In this document: piece by piece, positions 1 through 7,109 of the stretch
How positions within the stretch are numbered: position 1 is the first letter of the stretch
Layout of the letters: every line of letters starts with the position of its first letter
Assembly (NCBI GenBank): GCA_021838765.1
Contig: JAKCCY010000043.1
Coordinates: 1-19,740, forward strand
Length of the DNA stretch: 19,740 bases
Origin: Nitrospirota bacterium
Lineage (GTDB): Bacteria > Nitrospirota_A > Leptospirillia > Leptospirillales > Leptospirillaceae
Direction of reading: 5' to 3'
Notes under the pieces: model-generated
What the model saw: the letters and a program-made list of their open reading frames with translations, nothing else
Told to the model about the DNA's origin: nothing
The model's database searches: none
Translations under genes and position numbers: made by a program

Positions 1-59
1 CTGTATTTAATATTCGTTTTGTTGTCAACCATTCAACAGAAAAGAATATCGCATTCCTC

Positions 60-92
60 CCCTCTCTTGGCTGATAAAACCCCAAGAGAGGG
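60..92 (+). other. Perfect inverted repeat (11 bp arms) ahead of the flavoprotein gene
   Basis: The arms are CCCTCTCTTGG at 60-70 and CCAAGAGAGGG at 82-92, separated by an 11-nt loop. No T-run follows on either strand, so it is not a convincing intrinsic terminator. It lies 60 bp before the flavoprotein start and could be a leader stem-loop or an operator. A weak promoter-like pair (TTGTCA at 22-27, GAATAT at 44-49, 16 bp spacer) lies upstream. The rest of 1-151 shows nothing else that I recognise. Confidence 0.5.
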
Positions 93-151
93 TATACTGC
101 GATAAACACTGATGAATCAAATGCAAAAAAATATCGTTTCAAACAAATCTC

Positions 152-1357
152 ATGAAGAATAGCCCCCATTCCTCATTCTTCGACAACCCTGCTATAGAAA
201 AGGACGTCATCATTATCGGAGCGGGAGCTGCAGGCATGATGTGCGCTATCTCTGCAGGAGAAAGGGGGAAAAAAACCATCCTGATAGACCATTCCAATGC
301 ATTGGCCCAAAAAATTCGCATTTCTGGCGGGGGTCGGTGCAATTTTACCAATCAACACATCGGAGCGGAAAAATACATCTCGGAGAACCCACACTTTTGC
401 CGCTCTGCCTTATCAAGGTTTACCACTCAGGACTTCCTCCGGTACATCCATAAGCATCACATACAATGGCATGAAAAAAAGCTCGGGCAGCTGTTTTTAA
501 ACAATACCTCCAGAGATATCATTGAAATGCTCAGGACAGAATGCCTCGACACAGGCAGTGATTTTCTGATGGGGAAGGAAGTTATCGATATTGATCAGCA
601 AAAATCCGGAGAAAGGAGTTTCTTTAGGGTCCAGACGAATGGGGAAACGTTCTCAGCCCCGTCTCTGGTCGTTGCAAGCGGAGGCGTTTCCGTTCCGGAA
701 ACAGGGGCCAGTCCGATCGGATATCAAATCGCCAGGCAGTTCGGCCTGAACGTAACACCTCTTAAACCTGGACTTGTTCCACTGACAACCGATTCGGGAT
801 TTCCCGGTCTGGCCGGCATATCGATTGATACAATCGTATCCCTGAGGCAAACACGTTTCAGGGAAAACATACTTTTTACGCACAGGGGGCTGAGCGGTCC
901 TGCCATTCTGCAGATTTCATCCTACTGGAATCCGGGAGACATGATCACACTTGATCTTCTGCCGGACCTCAATGAGATACCATGGACCGATTTACCGGGT
1001 AAAATCCATCTTTCAACAGCACTTGCGCGCTACCTTCCCAAAAAATTTGCACAGTACTATTGCCATACCTATGTGGATGACAAACCCATCAGCCATCATT
1101 CCCCCAAGGAGCTCAAATCTATTGAGGAAAAACTGCACACCTTCTCCATCTTGCCCACCGGAACTGAAGGATTCAGGAAAGCAGAAGTCACCGTTGGTGG
1201 AGTCTCAACCCATGACCTCTCCTCAAAAACGATGGAATCAAGAACGGTACCGGGACTTTTCTTTATCGGAGAAGTTGTCGATGTAACAGGCTGGCTCGGT
1301 GGATATAATTTTCAGTGGGCATGGTCTTCAGGGCATACCGCCGGCAGATTTGTCTAG
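152..1357 (+). CDS. HI0933/YhiN-family NAD(P)/FAD-dependent flavoprotein
   Basis: This is a 401-residue flavoprotein of the HI0933/YhiN family (COG2081), often named aminoacetone oxidase-family FAD-binding enzyme. Its physiological reaction is not settled. An N-terminal dinucleotide-binding fold is visible as VIIIGAGAAGMMCA (about residues 19-32), followed by an RISGGGRCNFTN motif (about 56-67) typical of the family. Near the C-terminus, FFIGEVVDVTGWLGGYNFQ is the family's second FAD-contact signature. The length is normal. The ATG at 152 is the only start before the nucleotide-binding motif; no good ribosome binding site precedes it. It is the only plus-strand gene I support in the window. 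Its stop codon overlaps that of the convergent phosphoesterase gene. Nothing nearby hints at a pathway, so the specific function stays open. Confidence 0.9.
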   Translation: MKNSPHSSFFDNPAIEKDVIIIGAGAAGMMCAISAGERGKKTILIDHSNALAQKIRISGGGRCNFTNQHIGAEKYISENPHFCRSALSRFTTQDFLRYIHKHHIQWHEKKLGQLFLNNTSRDIIEMLRTECLDTGSDFLMGKEVIDIDQQKSGERSFFRVQTNGETFSAPSLVVASGGVSVPETGASPIGYQIARQFGLNVTPLKPGLVPLTTDSGFPGLAGISIDTIVSLRQTRFRENILFTHRGLSGPAILQISSYWNPGDMITLDLLPDLNEIPWTDLPGKIHLSTALARYLPKKFAQYYCHTYVDDKPISHHSPKELKSIEEKLHTFSILPTGTEGFRKAEVTVGGVSTHDLSSKTMESRTVPGLFFIGEVVDVTGWLGGYNFQWAWSSGHTAGRFV

Positions 1358-2526
1358 GACCCATTTCCGGACGAATCGTCGCCCCTGACAAGAGTCAGCA
1401 AAACAACCTCAGGGCGAATCCCCAGCCGGACCGGAACACCAAAATATCCGACGCCACCATGAATAAAAAGCTGTTGCAGACGGCCATTCGAGACTCTTCT
1501 GAAAATCCCTATATCCAAACGATGAAAAAGTCTGGCCAGATTCCAGCCGCTCTTAAAAAAACCGATCTGGCCCCCATGTGTATGACCAGCCAGAGTCAGG
1601 TCCGCAGGATAAGGAGAAAGGGTCGTCCAGACAACCGGCTGATGCGCCATGACAATAGTGACCCGCGATTGCTCTTGCCGAACCCTTGAAAAAGCCCGTT
1701 CGGGATTGGGACCACCATCCGGGGAAATCTCCTTTCCTGCCGGATCGGACAGCCCAACCAGACAAAGTCTGTCTCCATTGATCGAAATGACCCTGCTCTC
1801 ATTTTCAAGAAGTTCGAATCCTGCAGCGGTGAAGGCTTCCTGAGCCTGTTTTCCACCGACCCACTGCTCATGGTTTCCCATAACAAGAAATCGTCCGTAA
1901 CGTCCTGTTACACGACCAAAAATTTGTGAAAACAGTGCGATTTCCTCGATCGAATGATCAATCATGTCACCCGTGAAAAGAAGAAGGTCCGGAGAGAGGG
2001 AAACGATACTGTCCCGAAGCCTCCTAAGATCCCGAAAAAACATGAATCCACCCACATGAACATCTGAGAGGTGGGCAATTTTCAGACCGATCAGACCATC
2101 GGGAAGGTCGGGAATCTTAATCGTTACATGTCTGACAAAGGGACCCTTCAATCGATAAAAAATTGAGACCAGAAGGATGATCAGAAGACCGACAAGGACA
2201 ACTGGCCACGTTCGTTCGAGCTTAAGACAGGAAATGCATCCGGACGGCACAGTGCCCATCATCTGGAGAAGAAGACCAAGACCGATCTGGCCGGAAATAA
2301 CGACAGAGAAAAAAAACTGGCCAAAAAAAACGGGAAACAGACGGAACGGTCTCTTCCAGCCGAGACGAAAAGACAGGTTCAACCAGGAAACCATGATGGC
2401 AGAAGCTGTCCAGTAAGAGTATACAACGACCGGACTCGAGCCAAGAGACAGAAGGAATCGGCCAACGATCCACTGGCACAGGATATAGAGCAACATCATG
2501 ATGATGAAGAAAAGTCTAAACCGCAT
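1354..2526 (-). CDS. Membrane-anchored metallophosphoesterase (YkuE/YaeI-like)
   Basis: This is a 390-residue protein with about four hydrophobic membrane segments in the first 125 residues, followed by a calcineurin-like phosphoesterase domain. The metal-binding motifs appear in order: LSDVHVG, TGDMID, MGNHE, MAHQP and GHTHGGQ. The set is complete, so the enzyme should be active. YaeI/YkuE relatives act on phosphodiesters such as the lipid A precursor UDP-diacylglucosamine, but sequence alone does not fix the substrate. The ATG at 2526 is used; its ribosome binding site is weak. The gene is 48 bp downstream of mlaD, separated by a short hairpin with an 8-T run, so it may be only partly co-transcribed with the mla genes. 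A membrane or lipid role fits that context. Its TAG stop shares the CTAG palindrome with the convergent gene's stop. Confidence 0.9.
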   Translation of the reverse strand: MRFRLFFIIMMLLYILCQWIVGRFLLSLGSSPVVVYSYWTASAIMVSWLNLSFRLGWKRPFRLFPVFFGQFFFSVVISGQIGLGLLLQMMGTVPSGCISCLKLERTWPVVLVGLLIILLVSIFYRLKGPFVRHVTIKIPDLPDGLIGLKIAHLSDVHVGGFMFFRDLRRLRDSIVSLSPDLLLFTGDMIDHSIEEIALFSQIFGRVTGRYGRFLVMGNHEQWVGGKQAQEAFTAAGFELLENESRVISINGDRLCLVGLSDPAGKEISPDGGPNPERAFSRVRQEQSRVTIVMAHQPVVWTTLSPYPADLTLAGHTHGGQIGFFKSGWNLARLFHRLDIGIFRRVSNGRLQQLFIHGGVGYFGVPVRLGIRPEVVLLTLVRGDDSSGNGS

Positions 2527-2551
2527 GTCTGGTAATTTCTTTCATCATGTG

Positions 2552-2572
2552 AAAAAAAACGAGTGTACACTC
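2552..2572 (-). terminator. Weak terminator-like hairpin after mlaD
   Basis: The palindrome GAGTGTACACTC (2561-2572) is followed on the minus strand by G and eight T's (2559-2552). The real stem is only about 4 bp with a 4-nt loop, so termination may be partial, letting some transcription into the phosphoesterase gene. Confidence 0.4.
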
Positions 2573-2574
2573 CA

Positions 2575-3552
2575 TCAGAATACGTGGACTTCTACCGTAA
2601 AATAACGGTGTGGATGTGCTTTCATGTCTTCGAGCAGATCGTTCACCCGATCAAGAGTACGATTGAATTTTACCGTCATCTGATCATTATTCAAAAGCTC
2701 TCCAGCCACACCTTTCCCCTTGGCCATGTTGCCAAGGAGAATATTCAGGGAGTCAATGCTTTCTCCAAGCGATTTTGCCATTTTCTGGTCGTGTGCCAGC
2801 TCACCCAGAGTCCCCTTCGGATCATTTGCGGAGCGGATGAGCTGGTCAAGATGATCGATGCTTGCAGAGAGTTTTCTTGCCATTTCCGGTGAGTTCAAAA
2901 GCTGGGGGATCGTCCCTGTTCCGGTCCTCATGTTCTGTGTGATGGCATTGAGGTTTCTGGCCGAAGAATCAAGGTCCTGGTAAAGCGACTTGCTTGTCAC
3001 CAGGGAACCGATCGTCCCTTCTCCCGAGTTAAGCCCCGCAATCAGGCGATTGAGTTCGAACGATAGATCATTGAGGCTCTTTACCAGATGATTGCCCTTG
3101 CCCAGAACTGATTCAAGAGTCTGTGTCCCGGACCCCATCAGTGGAATGGCAGGATTCAGGGGGCCTTTTGAAAGATCTCCAGGAATCAGCTCGAGAAACT
3201 TGATCCCCATCAATCCCTGCGTCTCGATCCTCGCAGTTGCCTCTTCAGAAAGGTCCGAAAGACGAGTCGCGTCAAGCCTCAATCCAACCTGGACAAATCG
3301 CTCCCCCTTGATTCGAACCAGATGAATTTCCTTCACAAACCCGCTTGTGATTCCTGCAAGGCGCACAGGGGCACCGACAGTCAATCCTCTCACATCCTTG
3401 AAAAGGACAATCAGGCGGACCTGTTTTGAGAAAATCTCATGAACTTTGCCATAAGTCACGATGGCGAGAATCCCCAGAAGAAAACTCACTCCAACAATGA
3501 TCCCCACACGCATTTCAGAAAATTTTACGTTAACGCTTCTTTTCATGGCCAT
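2575..3552 (-). CDS. mlaD: MlaD/MCE-family lipid-transport substrate-binding protein with repeat tail
   Basis: This is the periplasmic MCE-domain component of an Mla-type ABC lipid transporter, anchored to the inner membrane by one N-terminal helix (GIIVGVSFLLGILAIVTYG). The MCE domain follows (VRLIVLFKDVRGLTVGAPVRLAGI and a FLELIPG end). I chose the ATG at 3552 because GGGG sits 6 nt upstream. An in-frame TTG at 3582 and an ATG at 3546 are alternatives. The protein (about 325 aa) is far longer than E. coli MlaD (about 183 aa). The extra C-terminal part contains four tandem units of exactly 34 residues, each opening with a G-x-G-[TV] motif and rich in Leu/Asn/Asp. This is probably a helical stalk bridging the periplasm. 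It is last in nfo-mlaE-mlaF-mlaD. No MlaB or MlaC homologue is in the window. Confidence 0.9.
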   Translation of the reverse strand: MAMKRSVNVKFSEMRVGIIVGVSFLLGILAIVTYGKVHEIFSKQVRLIVLFKDVRGLTVGAPVRLAGITSGFVKEIHLVRIKGERFVQVGLRLDATRLSDLSEEATARIETQGLMGIKFLELIPGDLSKGPLNPAIPLMGSGTQTLESVLGKGNHLVKSLNDLSFELNRLIAGLNSGEGTIGSLVTSKSLYQDLDSSARNLNAITQNMRTGTGTIPQLLNSPEMARKLSASIDHLDQLIRSANDPKGTLGELAHDQKMAKSLGESIDSLNILLGNMAKGKGVAGELLNNDQMTVKFNRTLDRVNDLLEDMKAHPHRYFTVEVHVF

Positions 3553-3603
3553 GAATCGCCCCATCCCCCAATGACCAGTCAACCCTCAAACATCTATCAA
3601 TAT

Positions 3604-4326
3604 TCATATTGCCAGAAAGGTCCTGACGAAAGGATCGGTACTTTTCGAAATAGCATCCCGGTCACCTGTTACCACAAGCGTCCCATCTTTCACAAAAGTA
3701 AAAAGATCCCCGACACGAAAGGCGTCCTGCAAATCATGCGTCACAACAAGACTTGACACCCCGAACTCCTTCTGGACTTGCCTGATCAGGTCACAGATAG
3801 ACTTTGACGTGAACGGATCAAGCCCGGTCGTAGGCTCATCATAAAGCATGACCAGCGGATCCTGGGGCGCCATGGCCCTTGCAATGGCAACCCTGCGTTT
3901 CATCCCCCCGGAAAGCTCTCCCGGATAAAGGTTAATGGCATCAATGAGTCCGACAAAGCTCAAAAGGAGGCGGACACGAGCTTCTATTTCAGAGTCTGTC
4001 ATATCCGTATGTTCCCATAACCAGAATCCGACATTCTCTCCGACAGTCATCGAGTCAAAAAGGGCTCCCTCCTGAAAAACCATTCCGATGCGCTGGCGGT
4101 AGGAGAGAAGTTCATTTTGGGTAAGGCTGTCGACAACAGCACCATTAACAACGATTCTTCCGGAAAAGCAGTGGAGAAGACCAAGAACCCCCTTTAAGAG
4201 AGTGGACTTTCCGGAACCGCTCCCCCCCAGGATCACAAGTGTTTTTCCATCGGGGATCTCCAAGGTGATCTCCCTGACGATCACTTTGTCTCCATAGCCC
4301 AGGGAAACGTTCTCAAACTCGATCAC
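3604..4326 (-). CDS. mlaF: MlaF-type ABC transporter ATPase
   Basis: This is a 240-residue ATP-binding subunit of the Mla-type phospholipid transporter, cytoplasmic and paired with MlaE. All ABC motifs are present: Walker A GGSGSGKST (about 34-42), Q-loop FQEGALFDSMTVGENV, signature LSGGMKRR, Walker B VMLYDEPTTGLDP, and H-loop VTHDL. The Q-loop and D-loop wording is typical of MlaF/Ttg2A. Translation starts at GTG (4326), which overlaps the mlaE stop in a GTGA arrangement, implying translational coupling. MlaD follows after a short gap. The family moves glycerophospholipids between inner and outer membranes, and direction is debated even for E. coli. Assignment as Mla rather than another importer rests on the EFD neighbourhood. 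Confidence 0.95.
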   Translation of the reverse strand: MIEFENVSLGYGDKVIVREITLEIPDGKTLVILGGSGSGKSTLLKGVLGLLHCFSGRIVVNGAVVDSLTQNELLSYRQRIGMVFQEGALFDSMTVGENVGFWLWEHTDMTDSEIEARVRLLLSFVGLIDAINLYPGELSGGMKRRVAIARAMAPQDPLVMLYDEPTTGLDPFTSKSICDLIRQVQKEFGVSSLVVTHDLQDAFRVGDLFTFVKDGTLVVTGDRDAISKSTDPFVRTFLAI

Positions 4327-5081
4327 CCTTCATTTCCCCAAAGATTGAGAAGAAGCTTGCTGATCAGGAAGTTTGCGACAAGAATCCAGACCGCAGCAGC
4401 AACGACAGCCCTGGTTGTCGTACGTCCGACCATCGCTGCTCCGCCACCGGCTTTCATCCCATAAAAGCAACCGACTGATGTTAGGATAAAACCAAAAACC
4501 AGTGGCTTGACCGCTCCATTCACCATATTGGGCAGAGTGAGCGCTTCTCTCACACCTGACCAATAGAGGGGAGCGGGAATATGCGCTGCGAGAAAAGCAA
4601 TCACAAGACCGCCAAATATCCCCAGGAAATCTCCAATCACCGACAAAATGGGCATCATGACGATCCCGGAAAGGATTCTCGGCGCCACAATCTGATCAAC
4701 TGGATCAACCCCCATTACGGACAATGCCTCAATCTGGCTTGTGGCTTGCATCATTCCAACCTCTGAGGCAATTCCGCTTGTCACTCGGGCTGACATCACA
4801 AGAGAAGCCATCACCGGCCCCATATCCCGCACAATCGATGTCGCGACAACCTTGCCCAAAAGAGCTTTTGCTCCATATGGCGCCATGACGACCTCGAACT
4901 GTAATGCCATATCCAATCCAGCAAAAAGACTGGCCAGGAATACGATGGGGACAGAACCGACACCAATGCGATCCATCTGGATCAGGACTTCCCTGCTTCT
5001 GAAATTCGTAACGCAATAGCGTGCTGCATGGTAAACCATCAAGCTGAAGGACTGAATGGATTCTAGAAGATCAAGCAACAT
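4323..5081 (-). CDS. mlaE: MlaE-family lipid ABC transporter permease
   Basis: This is an integral membrane permease of the MlaE family, about 252 residues with five to six hydrophobic segments. The family hallmark RDMGPVMASLVMSARVTSGIASEVG is present in the centre (equivalent to RELGPV...GR.GSA..AE.G in E. coli), as are DPVDQIVAPR and a TTTRAVV segment near the end. I chose the ATG at 5081, giving an MLL start like E. coli MlaE, with AGGA 9 nt upstream. A GTG at 5102, just 3 bp from the nfo stop, is the alternative and would add seven residues. It partners MlaF and MlaD in the inner-membrane complex. Confidence 0.9.
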   Translation of the reverse strand: MLLDLLESIQSFSLMVYHAARYCVTNFRSREVLIQMDRIGVGSVPIVFLASLFAGLDMALQFEVVMAPYGAKALLGKVVATSIVRDMGPVMASLVMSARVTSGIASEVGMMQATSQIEALSVMGVDPVDQIVAPRILSGIVMMPILSVIGDFLGIFGGLVIAFLAAHIPAPLYWSGVREALTLPNMVNGAVKPLVFGFILTSVGCFYGMKAGGGAAMVGRTTTRAVVAAAVWILVANFLISKLLLNLWGNEG

Positions 5082-5105
5082 TCTGGAAATTCCTGAAGCC
5101 ACTGG

Positions 5106-6032
5106 TCATTTCGGAGAAAACTCCCTTAGCTGATCAATAAGATGATCCAAGTCAGCATTATTCTTTTCGGGCGGAAAATCCATTTCAGACAAACGTCTGA
5201 TCACTCGAAGGTTCAGGGCATCCTCCGGGGTTCCTTCTTTTTTGGGGGTTTCAAGAACCAGAGGGATATCAGAAAAACGCTGATCGTGAAGCAACCGCCA
5301 GAAAAACCATGGACCAATATGTCCAATGCCAATATGGGTATGACGGTCTCTTGAAGAACCAAGTCCTGCATACGCATCATTTAAATGAAAGGCATCCGCC
5401 TTCCCTCTTGGCGCAATATCGAGGAACCTTGAAATTGTTTCAGAGTACCCTGACTCATTTCTTATTTCATAACCACTCGCCAAAAGATGGCAGGAGTCAA
5501 GACAAATTCCCATTTTCTCCGAATGTCCGACAAGCTCCAAAATCCGCCCAATCTCTTGAGGATTTCTTCCGAGAGTATGTCCTGCACCGGCCGTGTTTTC
5601 AATCAGGAGTCTTGTCGTTCCGGAACAACCTTTTTCAATAACAGACAAAATCACCTCTGAAGCTCTTTCAAGAGCTTCACCCACAGGCTCCCCACCGGTT
5701 GATCCCGGATGCAGAACCAGCCCTGTTGCTCCAAGCCTGTTGGCAAGCTCCCATTCCAGATTGAGCGCAATGGAAGATTTCAAGACAAGATCAGGTCTGG
5801 AAGAGGCGATATTGATCAAATAGCTGGCATGAATAAGAAAAGGAGCTCCTGAGAGCTCCCTGAGACATCTTTCCCGAAAATCTTCCACCTCTTCATCTGT
5901 AAACTCCGGAAAGTCCCATGTCCTTGAAGAATGGGTAAAGATCTGGAAGGACGCACATGAAAGGCGGGAAGCTCTCGAAACAGACTCTCCTATTCCACCA
6001 GCAATGGAAACATGAACACCAGCCATTACCAT
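5106..6032 (-). CDS. nfo: Endonuclease IV (AP endonuclease, Nfo)
   Basis: This enzyme cleaves DNA 5' to abasic sites and removes 3' blocking groups in base-excision repair. It is a TIM-barrel trinuclear zinc enzyme, and the ligand motifs are visible in order: HASYLIN, LHPGS, LIENTAG, LDSCH, HLNDA, DRHTHIG-H and LETP. The family N-terminus (GVHVSIAGG) begins four residues after the chosen ATG at 6032, which has AAGGA 7 nt upstream; a TTG at 6068 is in frame but unlikely. At about 308 aa the length fits the family (280-310). It leads the nfo-mlaEFD operon with only a few bases before mlaE. A link between DNA repair and lipid transport is not obvious, so the pairing may be one of shared transcription only. 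Confidence 0.95.
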   Translation of the reverse strand: MVMAGVHVSIAGGIGESVSRASRLSCASFQIFTHSSRTWDFPEFTDEEVEDFRERCLRELSGAPFLIHASYLINIASSRPDLVLKSSIALNLEWELANRLGATGLVLHPGSTGGEPVGEALERASEVILSVIEKGCSGTTRLLIENTAGAGHTLGRNPQEIGRILELVGHSEKMGICLDSCHLLASGYEIRNESGYSETISRFLDIAPRGKADAFHLNDAYAGLGSSRDRHTHIGIGHIGPWFFWRLLHDQRFSDIPLVLETPKKEGTPEDALNLRVIRRLSEMDFPPEKNNADLDHLIDQLREFSPK

Positions 6033-6073
6033 AAAATTGTCCTTATGATGATGTCTATCCTTTGGCAAAAGTC

Positions 6074-6103
6074 AAAAAAAAGGAGGAAAAGAATTCCCCC
6101 CTC
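6074..6103 (-). terminator. Probable weak intrinsic terminator after the LTXXQ gene
   Basis: On the minus strand a GAGG...CCTC stem with several G-T pairs (6082-6103) is followed by eight T's (6081-6074). It lies between the LTXXQ-protein gene and nfo and probably separates the two transcripts. The stem is poor, so confidence is limited. Confidence 0.4.
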
Positions 6104-6133
6104 AAAAAAACCCCGCAAAATAACCTCAGCAGC

Positions 6134-6604
6134 CTAATGGGCCACAGAAGGATGCCCCGCCGTGGGATGCATCCCCTGGTGCATCATCATTTGTTGCAAA
6201 AGTTTCTTGACCTTTGAAAACTGGTCGTCTGTCAAAATCTTGTGAGCTTCAGCCAACATTTCGATCCGGGCTGTCATGATATTTTTCTTGTGCTTCAAAA
6301 CTCTGGCGATATCCTTTTTGAGCTCAGCTGTATTGATTTCTTTCTGCATGAGAAGCTGCATTCCTTCCCGATGGATCAGCTTGATTCGTGCGTCTTCTGT
6401 CGTTTTCAACTTCTGAAACTTCATGTTAAGCTTCTGAAGGCTTGAGATCTGCGCTGGAGACAAGCCAAGCTGTTCCTTGTTCATCAGATAAAAGCCCACC
6501 GGACCACCTTGTACTGGGGAGGCAGTTGCTATAGTGCCACAGGCAAAGAAAACAGCAAAAATGGCTGTCAAAAACACCGGAACATGACCACTGCAAGTGC
6601 GCAT
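6134..6604 (-). CDS. Exported LTXXQ (Spy/CpxP/ZraP-like) protein with His/Met-rich tail
   Basis: This is a 156-residue protein starting at the ATG at 6604, which has GGGAG 7 nt upstream (a TTG at 6628 is in frame but less likely). A signal peptide is clear: basic start, hydrophobic VFLTAIFAVFFACGTIA, and a likely cleavage near ATA-S. The mature part is helical with two LTXXQ-like motifs, LGLSPAQISSLQKL near the start and LTDDQFSKVKKLL near the end. This is the pattern of Spy/CpxP/ZraP periplasmic chaperones and metal-stress proteins. The last 20 or so residues are rich in Met and His (MMMHQGMHPTAGHP), suggesting metal binding. It stands alone between a gene-poor stretch and nfo. Family level is fairly secure. 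The stress or metal it responds to is not. Confidence 0.75.
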   Translation of the reverse strand: MRTCSGHVPVFLTAIFAVFFACGTIATASPVQGGPVGFYLMNKEQLGLSPAQISSLQKLNMKFQKLKTTEDARIKLIHREGMQLLMQKEINTAELKKDIARVLKHKKNIMTARIEMLAEAHKILTDDQFSKVKKLLQQMMMHQGMHPTAGHPSVAH

Positions 6605-7109
6605 TGAAATTCTCCCGAATACCCGCAAAAAACTTTAAACAAAGCCCCCTTACAGGCTCACTTCTCCATGATTTGAGGCTATCACAGACCTTGGGGCTTG
6701 TCGAGATCTTGACATCCTCCCGCTGCTCAACCTGCGAAACGGTCGTAGAAGGGGCTTTCCAGGATCCACCTCCGGTGCCCCGGACGTATTTTGTCTCACA
6801 AAGCGCTTGATATTGTTTGTCGTCAGTATCCCGGTCATGGGTTTTCCAAGAGACGGGAGAACTCCACGAGTTCTCCGACAGGAAAAGGGCCTGAGATACT
6901 TTTCGAAACCTTGCAAAAGATGGAACGTTCCTTATTTCCTGATTTCCTGTCTTCAGGCGAAATGCCAGCATCCGAATCCGGTCTCAGGCGTTACCAACAG
7001 ACTTTCCATGGTTACAGAATGCGCCATCATCCCCTGGCAAGAACGACCAGAGGGAGGACTTCACCCAACACTGGTAACAGGACAAGGATCCCGCAAAAAT
7101 TGAGGAGGT
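6605..7109 (-). other. Gene-free interval, possibly decayed sequence
   Basis: This is about 500 bp between phoR and the LTXXQ gene. Open frames exist on both strands (for example minus 6650-6916 and plus 6807-7103), but none has a recognisable domain and they overlap each other heavily. Around 6700-6800 the minus strand carries a GGGAGGATGTCAAG segment and a small TCCGG-GGCA-CCGGA hairpin. These remind me of the 3' ends of IS200/IS605 (tnpB) elements, but no TnpB zinc-finger or RuvC motif can be found. It should also contain the promoter of the LTXXQ gene; I could not pick one with confidence. Confidence 0.35.
6856..6876. repeat. Perfect 9-bp inverted repeat with 3-nt loop
   Basis: The arms are GGAGAACTC (6856-6864) and GAGTTCTCC (6868-6876) around CAC. 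No T-run follows on either strand. It sits in the gene-free interval after phoR. It could be a leftover mobile-element hairpin, an operator, or an RNA-stabilising stem at the end of the phoBR transcript. Confidence 0.5.

Noticed and set aside
6426..6971. A 181-aa minus-strand frame overlapping the LTXXQ gene
   Set aside because: It overlaps a gene with a clear signal peptide and ribosome binding site, in another frame, and has no domain of its own.
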